From assembly GCF_030530945.1 (NCBI RefSeq), contig NZ_JAUMTZ010000012.1, forward strand, positions 1 to 55,523: 55,523 nt of DNA, written 5' to 3'. This DNA comes from Kocuria sp. GTDB taxonomy: Bacteria; Actinomycetota; Actinomycetes; Actinomycetales; Micrococcaceae. Shown piece by piece: positions 49,707 through 55,523 of this stretch; position 1 is the first letter of the stretch; the number at the start of each line of letters is the position of its first letter. The translations under genes were made by a program, and so were the position numbers. The notes under the pieces are model-generated. The model saw only the letters and a program-made list of their open reading frames with translations, made no database searches and was not told where the DNA came from.

Positions 49707-52700
49707 GTGACCTCCCCTCAAGCCACCACCCAGGCCATCCCCGCGGTGTGGCAGCGACCGCGGTGGAGCGGTGCGCGGGCATGGATCAACGAGTACTACC
49801 GCTCCGTCCCGGACGCGGACATCGCAGGAACGGACGAGCAGGTGCTCACGGAGCGGGCCGAAGCCCACCGGGAGGTGGGGCGGGTCCGGCGCCCGGACGA
49901 GCTGCGGATCGACGTGCGGGAGGACCACGGGTCCACCGTGCTGTTCATGGTCACCACGGACATGCCGTTCCTGGTGTCCACCCTGACCACGGAGATCGCC
50001 GCGAACTGGGGCGGCGCCGAGCTGGTGGTGCACCCGCTGCTGCTCGCGGGCCGCGACGGCGCCCACGAGCTCACCTCCCTGGGGGAGGTGCCCAACATCT
50101 CCGCGGTGTCCTCCGGGGACACCACCTCGCTCCCCGTGACGGACGAGCTGATCGGGGAGCCCGCCGCGGACCACCGGTCCGGGACCGCGGTGGAGTCCTG
50201 GATCCGGGTGGAGCTGCACCGCTCCCTGGACGAGGGCGCCCGGACGGAGCTGCGAGGCCGCATCGAGGCGCTCGTGGCGGACGTGCGCCGCGTGGCCGAG
50301 GACCAGGAGAGCATGCACCGTGAGCTCCAGCGCATCGCGGACTCGCTGGCACCCCTTGAGGAGCTCACCCTCCCGGACGGCTCCCGTCTGCCGGACGCAC
50401 GCTCGGCCAGGGACTTCCTGCAGTGGCTGCAGGACGGGAACTTCGTGGTCATGGGCGTGAAGGCCTACGACCTCGAGTCGGACGGCGCGGACTCCGTGCT
50501 GCGTTCCCGCCCGGCCACCGGGCTGGGGCTGCTGCGGGAGAAGGGCACCGAGGGCCACGCCCAGAAGCTCACCGGGCTGGGCAGCGTGCACGCGCGGGAC
50601 CACCAGGTGCTGTTCGTGACCAAGGCCAACCGCCGCTCCTCGATCCACCGCCGGGAGTACCTGGACTACATCGGCGTGCGCACGTTCACCCCGGACGGCG
50701 AGGTGGAGGGTGAGCACCTGATCCTGGGCCTGTTCTCGCGCCACGCGTACTCGGTGCCGGCCCAGCAGACCCCCATGGTGCGGGACAAGGTGGCGCGGGT
50801 GGCCGAGCGTTTCGGCTTCCTCCCGGACTCGCACTCTGCGCGGGACCTCATGGGCATCATCGAGGACTACCCGCGGGACGAGCTGTTCCACATGTCCGCG
50901 GAGGACCTCTACGACACCGCCGGCGGCGTGCTGGGGCTCAACGAGCGCCGCCAGACCCGCCTGTTCCTGCGCCAGGACACCTTCGGGCGCTTCATGTCCG
51001 CCGTGGTGTTCCTGCCCCGGGACCGCTACAACACCTCCGTGCGCCAGCGCATCGAGTCGCAGCTGTTCGAGGTCTTCGACGCCGAGGCCATCGACTTCGA
51101 GGTCCGCCTGACCTCGTCCTCCCTGGCGCGGCTGTTCTTCCGCATCCGCCTGCCCTACACGGGGGAGGTCCGGGACGTGGACCGCGAGGACCTCGAGTCG
51201 CGGCTGCGTGCGGCGGTGCGCTCGTGGCCGGAGTCCCTGAGCCAGGCCATCGCCACGGCGTTCGACGACGAGCAGGCGAGCGTCCTGGGCCCGGTGTGGG
51301 AGAACGCCTTCCCCGGTGCGTACCGGGAGGACTACGAGATCGAGGAGGCCGTGCAGGACCTTAGGCGCTGCGAGGAGCTGTGGGGCCGGGACCCGAACCT
51401 GCCCGCCGAGGTCCGCGTGGCGGTCACCGACGGCCAGGTGCGGCTGAACATCTACCTCACCCAGGCGCTGTCCCTCACAGAGCTGCTGCCGCTGCTGCAC
51501 CACATGGGCCTGCGCGTGCTGGACCAGCGCCCCTACCGGGTCACCCCCGCGGACGGCCGCGAGTTCCAGCTGTACGACTTCGGCGTGGAGCTGCCCGAGG
51601 GCGTGGACCCCGAGGGTCCCGAGGGCGCCAAGACCGAGGACCTCATCGAGGAGACCCTGTGCGCGGTGCTCGCCCACCGCTCCGAGTCCGACACCCTGGA
51701 CCGCCTGGTGCTCACCGAGCGCATGGGCTGGCGCTCCGTGGCGGTGCTGCGCGCGTACGTGCGCTACCTGCTGCAGCTGGGCCACCCCAACTCCTTCGAG
51801 TTCATCGCGGACACCCTGGTGGACTACCCGGACGCCACCCGCGAGCTCTCCGAGCTGTTCTCCGCGAGCTTCGACCCCGAGCGCTTCGGGGACGACGACG
51901 CCGCCCGCGACGCCGCGCGCGCAGCGGCCCTCGAGCGGCTGGGCACCGTGCTGGACGGGGTGCCCAGCCTGGACGCGGACCGGCTGTTCCGGGCGCTCGC
52001 CGACGTGATCGCCGCGACCCTGCGCACCAACGTGTTCCAGGAGCGGCCCACCATGGCGTTCAAGCTGGACCCGAAGGCCATTCCGGCCGCCCCGCAGCCG
52101 CGCCCGGCGTACGAGATCTGGGTGTGGTCCCCGCGCGTGGAGGGCACGCACCTGCGCTTCGGGCAGGTGGCCCGCGGCGGGCTCCGCTGGTCCGACCGCC
52201 GCGAGGACTTCCGCACGGAGGTGCTCGGCCTGGTCAAGGCCCAGATGGTCAAGAACGCGGTGATCGTGCCCACCGGCGCCAAGGGCGGCTTCTTCCCCAA
52301 GCAGCTGCCGGATCCCCAGGCGGACCGTGAGGCGTGGCTCACCGAGGGCCGCGAGGCGTACAAGCTGTTCATCGCCTCCCTGCTGGACGTCACCGACAAC
52401 ATCGTGCGCGAGGCCGAGGCCGAGGCGGACGGCGGTCACGGTGCGGCCGAGGTGACGGACGGGGCCGGAGGGGACGCGGCGGCGTCGTCGGCCAGCGCGG
52501 ACGCCACGCCCGGGACCCGCGGGGACGCCACCCCGGAGGACGGGGGTGGGCGGAGCGAGCCCGCGGAGACCTCCGGCGAGGCCGGGGACACCGTGGTGCA
52601 CCCCCGGGACGTGGTGCGCCGCGACGGGGACGACTCCTACCTGGTGGTGGCCGCGGACAAGGGCACGGCGGCGTTCTCCGACACCGCGAACGCGATCTCC

Positions 52701-54851
52701 CTGGAGCGCGGGTTCTGGCTCGGGGACGCGTTCGCGTCCGGCGGGTCCGTGGGCTACGACCACAAGGCAATGGGCATCACCGCGCGCGGCGCGTGGGAGT
52801 CCGTGAAGCGCCACTTCTTCGAGCTCGGCGTGGACACCCAGTCCGAGGCGTTCACCGTGGTGGGCGTGGGGGACATGTCCGGGGACGTGTTCGGCAACGG
52901 CATGCTGCTGTCCGAGCACATCCACCTGATCGCCGCGTTCGACCACCGGGACGTCTTCCTGGACCCCACCCCGGACGCCGCGGCCTCCTACCGGGAGCGC
53001 GAACGGCTGTTCAACGCCGGGCGCACCTCGTGGCAGGACTTCGACCGCTCGGTGATCTCCGAGGGCGGCGGCGTGTACTCGCGCCGGGAGAAGTCCGTCC
53101 CGATCACTCCACAGGTGCGCGAGGCCCTGGGCCTGGACGAGGGCGTGGAGTCCATGAGCCCTCAGGAGCTCGTGCGCGCGGTGCTGCTGGCGCCGGCGGA
53201 CCTGCTCTACAACGGCGGCATCGGCACCTACGTCAAGGCGGCCTCGGAGACCCACCAGGAGGTGGGGGACAAGGCCAACGACGCCATCCGGGTCAACGGC
53301 GAGGACCTGCGCGTGAAGGTGATCGGCGAGGGCGGCAACCTGGGCGCCACCCAGCTGGGACGCATCGAGGCCGCCCAGCACGGGATCCTGGTCAACACGG
53401 ACGCGATCGACAACTCCGGCGGCGTGGAGTCCTCCGACCGGGAGGTGAACATCAAGATCCTCGTGGACGGCATGGTCCAGGCCGGGCTGCTCGGCCAGGA
53501 CGAGCGGGCGGAGTTCATCGAGTCCATGACGGACGAGGTGGCCGACCTGGTGCTGCGCACCAACGTGGCCCAGAACGTGCTGCTCACCACCGAGCGCGCC
53601 CGCGGGGTGTCCTTCACCGAGATGTTCATCCGGCTCATGCACTGGCTCGAGGACACCGCGGACCTGGACCGCGAGCTGGAGTTCCTGCCCTCGGACGAGC
53701 AGCTGCGCGAACGGGCCGCCCAGGGCCAGCCGCTGACGGGCCCGGAGCTGTCCGTGCTCACCGCGTACGCGAAGATCCAGCTCACGGCCGCCCTGGTGGA
53801 CAGCGACCTCGCGGACGACCCCTGGTTCCACCGCACGCTGTCCCAGTACTTCCCCGCGCAGATCCGTGAACGCTTCGGGGAGCAGCTGGACACCCACCCG
53901 CTGCGCAGGGAGATCATCTCCACCGTGGTGGCCAACCAGATCATCAACTACGGCGGCATCGCGTTCGCGTACCGCGTGGTGGACGACTCCAACGCGGACC
54001 TGGCGGACCTCGCCCGCGCGTTCACGGCGGCCATGGAGATCTTCGACCTGGAGAGCTACGCCTCCCGCCACGCCCAGCTGGGCGCGGACGTCCCGCTGGA
54101 GCTGTGGAACCAGATGTCGCTGCGCATGCGGCGGCTGCTGGACCGCGTGGTCCGGTGGTTCCTGCACCGGCAGGAGACCCACGCGGACATCCAGGACCTC
54201 GTGGACACCTACCGGCCCATCGTGGCGCTGCGCTCGGGCTCCGAGGGGCTCATGGCACAGGAGTCCCAGGAGCGCACCCGCGCGGAGGCGGAGCTCGCCG
54301 AGCGCCAGGGCGTTCCGGGGGACCTCGCGAAGGAGTGGGCCGAGCTGCTCGATGCCTTCGCGCTGCTGGACGTCGCCCGCCTCGCCCAGTCCGAGGGCAT
54401 GACGGGAACCGGGTCGGAGGACGGCGAGGAGCAGGACGGCGCCGGTGCGGCGTCGTCGTCCGGCGGCGCCGCAGGTGGGGCGGTGGGCGGCTGCGGCGTG
54501 CGGATGATCGCGCGCGTGTACTTCGCCCTCTACGACCGCTACGGGCTGGAGAACCTGCTCAACCGCATCAGCGCGCTGCCGCAGAGCACCAGGTGGGAGA
54601 ACATGGCCCGGATCGCCATGCGCGAGGACCTGTACTCCACCCTGGTGGCACTGGCCGCGCAGGCCCTCGAGTTCCCCGGCGTGGACGCCCAGGAGAAGGT
54701 GCGGGCGTGGGAGCAGGAGAACGCCGACCGGCTGGAGCGGCTGCGGGAGGTCCTGGACGAGATCGAGTCCATGTCCGGTGACGACTCCGAGGGCGAGCTC
54801 GCGGCCCTCTCGGTGGCGCTGCGGACCCTGCGCGGGGCGCTCCTGGACTGA
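49707..54851 (+). CDS. gdh: Large NAD-specific glutamate dehydrogenase (GDH-180 type)
   Basis: NAD-dependent glutamate dehydrogenase that deaminates glutamate to 2-oxoglutarate, 1714 residues from GTG 49707 and characteristic of the ~180 kDa class of actinobacteria. The N-terminal ~650 residues hold the regulatory helical/ACT-like region. The catalytic core starts near 815 with RGGLRWSDRREDFRTEVLGLVK, PTGAKGGFFPKQ, VAADKGTAAFSDTAN and a YNGGIGTYVK segment. Ala/Gly/Asp-rich inserts near residues 901-950 and 1565-1595 are unusual. The start is unsure: GTG 49650 is an in-frame alternative and neither has a good Shine-Dalgarno. The gene is important for amino-acid catabolism and nitrogen balance. 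Confidence 0.95.
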   Translation: MTSPQATTQAIPAVWQRPRWSGARAWINEYYRSVPDADIAGTDEQVLTERAEAHREVGRVRRPDELRIDVREDHGSTVLFMVTTDMPFLVSTLTTEIAANWGGAELVVHPLLLAGRDGAHELTSLGEVPNISAVSSGDTTSLPVTDELIGEPAADHRSGTAVESWIRVELHRSLDEGARTELRGRIEALVADVRRVAEDQESMHRELQRIADSLAPLEELTLPDGSRLPDARSARDFLQWLQDGNFVVMGVKAYDLESDGADSVLRSRPATGLGLLREKGTEGHAQKLTGLGSVHARDHQVLFVTKANRRSSIHRREYLDYIGVRTFTPDGEVEGEHLILGLFSRHAYSVPAQQTPMVRDKVARVAERFGFLPDSHSARDLMGIIEDYPRDELFHMSAEDLYDTAGGVLGLNERRQTRLFLRQDTFGRFMSAVVFLPRDRYNTSVRQRIESQLFEVFDAEAIDFEVRLTSSSLARLFFRIRLPYTGEVRDVDREDLESRLRAAVRSWPESLSQAIATAFDDEQASVLGPVWENAFPGAYREDYEIEEAVQDLRRCEELWGRDPNLPAEVRVAVTDGQVRLNIYLTQALSLTELLPLLHHMGLRVLDQRPYRVTPADGREFQLYDFGVELPEGVDPEGPEGAKTEDLIEETLCAVLAHRSESDTLDRLVLTERMGWRSVAVLRAYVRYLLQLGHPNSFEFIADTLVDYPDATRELSELFSASFDPERFGDDDAARDAARAAALERLGTVLDGVPSLDADRLFRALADVIAATLRTNVFQERPTMAFKLDPKAIPAAPQPRPAYEIWVWSPRVEGTHLRFGQVARGGLRWSDRREDFRTEVLGLVKAQMVKNAVIVPTGAKGGFFPKQLPDPQADREAWLTEGREAYKLFIASLLDVTDNIVREAEAEADGGHGAAEVTDGAGGDAAASSASADATPGTRGDATPEDGGGRSEPAETSGEAGDTVVHPRDVVRRDGDDSYLVVAADKGTAAFSDTANAISLERGFWLGDAFASGGSVGYDHKAMGITARGAWESVKRHFFELGVDTQSEAFTVVGVGDMSGDVFGNGMLLSEHIHLIAAFDHRDVFLDPTPDAAASYRERERLFNAGRTSWQDFDRSVISEGGGVYSRREKSVPITPQVREALGLDEGVESMSPQELVRAVLLAPADLLYNGGIGTYVKAASETHQEVGDKANDAIRVNGEDLRVKVIGEGGNLGATQLGRIEAAQHGILVNTDAIDNSGGVESSDREVNIKILVDGMVQAGLLGQDERAEFIESMTDEVADLVLRTNVAQNVLLTTERARGVSFTEMFIRLMHWLEDTADLDRELEFLPSDEQLRERAAQGQPLTGPELSVLTAYAKIQLTAALVDSDLADDPWFHRTLSQYFPAQIRERFGEQLDTHPLRREIISTVVANQIINYGGIAFAYRVVDDSNADLADLARAFTAAMEIFDLESYASRHAQLGADVPLELWNQMSLRMRRLLDRVVRWFLHRQETHADIQDLVDTYRPIVALRSGSEGLMAQESQERTRAEAELAERQGVPGDLAKEWAELLDAFALLDVARLAQSEGMTGTGSEDGEEQDGAGAASSSGGAAGGAVGGCGVRMIARVYFALYDRYGLENLLNRISALPQSTRWENMARIAMREDLYSTLVALAAQALEFPGVDAQEKVRAWEQENADRLERLREVLDEIESMSGDDSEGELAALSVALRTLRGALLD

Positions 54852-54984
54852 GCCCCGCGGTCCCCACCGGCCCACGACGCCGCCCCGCGCCCCCATCGCT
54901 CCCGCACCCCGCGTGCGTGGCCGGTGGGGGTGCGGGCGTGCGCGCGGGGCCTGGCGGCGTCGTCGCGCCCGTACGATGGGGCGG

Positions 54985-55488
54985 GTGACCGCAGAGATCA
55001 TCGCCACCGTCGTGACCGCCGTGCTGCTCGCCATCGGATGCCTGGGGATCGTGGTCCCGGTGCTGCCGGGGTCCGTGGTGGGGCTGGTCGGACTCGTGAT
55101 CTGGGCGTTCGTGGTGCGGGCGCCGGAGGGCTGGGCGGTGCTGGCGCTGGGTGGCACGCTGCTGGTGGCCGGGCTGTCCTCGAGCCTGGTGCTCACAGGC
55201 AGCAGACTCAGGCGCCGGGAGATCCCCAACCGCACGCTGCTGCTCGGGGTGCTGGGTGCGGTGATCGGGATGTTCGTGATCCCGGTGGTCGGGCTGTTCC
55301 TCGGCTTCATCGCGGGGCTGCTGCTGTCAGAGACCGTGCGCAACAGGGACTTCTCCACCGCACTGGCCAGTTCATGGGTGGCCGCGAAGGCCATGGGGCT
55401 GGGGATCCTGGTGGAGCTCTCGTGCGCGCTGCTGGCGTCGCTGACCTTCACCGTGGGGGCGGTCGTCTACTTCGTGATCGCTTCATGA
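54985..55488 (+). CDS. DUF456 membrane protein
   Basis: A 167-residue, very hydrophobic protein of the DUF456 family: three to four membrane segments with GCLGIVVPVLPGSVVGLVGL near the N-terminus and the central NRTLLLGVLGAVIGMFVIPVVG repeat-like stretch. Function unknown. TACGAT (54972-54977) would be the -10 box, so the transcript should begin near GTG 54985; the upstream in-frame ATG at 54976 overlaps that box and is therefore unlikely to be the true start. Confidence 0.85.
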   Translation: MTAEIIATVVTAVLLAIGCLGIVVPVLPGSVVGLVGLVIWAFVVRAPEGWAVLALGGTLLVAGLSSSLVLTGSRLRRREIPNRTLLLGVLGAVIGMFVIPVVGLFLGFIAGLLLSETVRNRDFSTALASSWVAAKAMGLGILVELSCALLASLTFTVGAVVYFVIAS

Positions 55489-55523
55489 CCGCGTGAGGGC
55501 CTGCCGGTGTGACCGTGTGATGG

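Noticed and set aside
49689..55451. 1920-codon open frame on the minus strand opposite NAD-GDH
   Set aside because: It is a shadow of the strongly conserved plus-strand GDH gene; composition is His/Arg/Val-biased with no family similarity. Similar long antisense frames at 3925-5727, 10739-13723 and 19869-22094 were dropped for the same reason, apart from the real part at 19869-20852.
1..55523. CRISPR array, prophage, insertion sequence or integrase
   Set aside because: No regularly spaced repeats, transposase or recombinase motifs, or phage structural proteins were found on either strand.

Overview
The window is very GC-rich (low 70s percent by eye) with strong G/C third positions, many GTG starts, Ala/Gly-rich linkers in large enzymes, several apparently leaderless genes, a ~1700-residue NAD-glutamate dehydrogenase, a DUF2617 protein, LGFP cell-wall repeats and a YsnF-type stress protein. 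Together these point to a chromosomal segment of a high-GC actinobacterium, most likely Micrococcaceae (Kocuria-like). The assignment is by gene content and composition only. I see no phage, IS element, plasmid origin or CRISPR array.

Region 1 (1-16.4 kb) is the accessory core. On the minus strand, a glycosyltransferase resembling WcaI, gmd and fcl make and probably use GDP-L-fucose. Divergent from them is a tightly overlapping plus-strand operon: a Cys-nucleophile alpha/beta-hydrolase, a lipoprotein esterase, an AcpS-type phosphopantetheinyl transferase, a stand-alone carrier protein, an acyl-CoA dehydrogenase homologue, an amino acid:[carrier protein] ligase (a truncated, tRNA-independent seryl-tRNA synthetase relative), a DUF1839 protein with a possible Cys/His pair, and a GH2 (beta-mannosidase-like) glycosidase whose end is frameshifted. 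A paralogue of the first hydrolase closes the cluster on the opposite strand. I read this as a pathway that charges an amino acid onto a private carrier protein, oxidises or otherwise modifies it there, and transfers it to an acceptor, perhaps a fucose/mannose-containing surface glycan. This is the best candidate for an undescribed system. The shared regulatory region (3.6-4.07 kb) has two candidate promoters and three CCGGATA repeats.

Region 2 (16.4-26.2 kb) has an LssY_C membrane protein, a secreted protein overlapping a PrsW-type intramembrane protease, a protein ending in a HicA-like domain, the rRNA methyltransferase RlmC, gluconokinase, a rhomboid-like protein, a GlpT-type organophosphate antiporter and a TauE/SafE exporter.

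Region 3 (26.2-32.7 kb) looks more recently acquired. Its intergenic DNA is lower in GC, and its genes are a Na+/H+ antiporter, a zinc alcohol dehydrogenase and aldo/keto reductase pair downstream of a MerR-type promoter with no MerR gene in sight, a methyltransferase, and a solitary HsdR-like nuclease.

Region 4 (32.7-49.4 kb) is mainly housekeeping and metabolism: DUF808 protein, NAD-dependent reductase, arylamine N-acetyltransferase, secreted LGFP-repeat esterase, then a three-gene operon (aminotransferase, amino-acid permease, ThDP decarboxylase) divergent from an Lrp/AsnC regulator with a TTGTG-rich intergenic region. There follow tRNA-Leu(CAG), two membrane proteins, a thioesterase, DUF2617, an aldo/keto reductase with a TPR protein, a YsnF-type protein, a phosphoglycerate-mutase-like phosphatase and a formate/nitrite transporter. 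Region 5 (49.4-55.5 kb) is the large NAD-GDH, with a possible small upstream ORF, and a DUF456 membrane protein.
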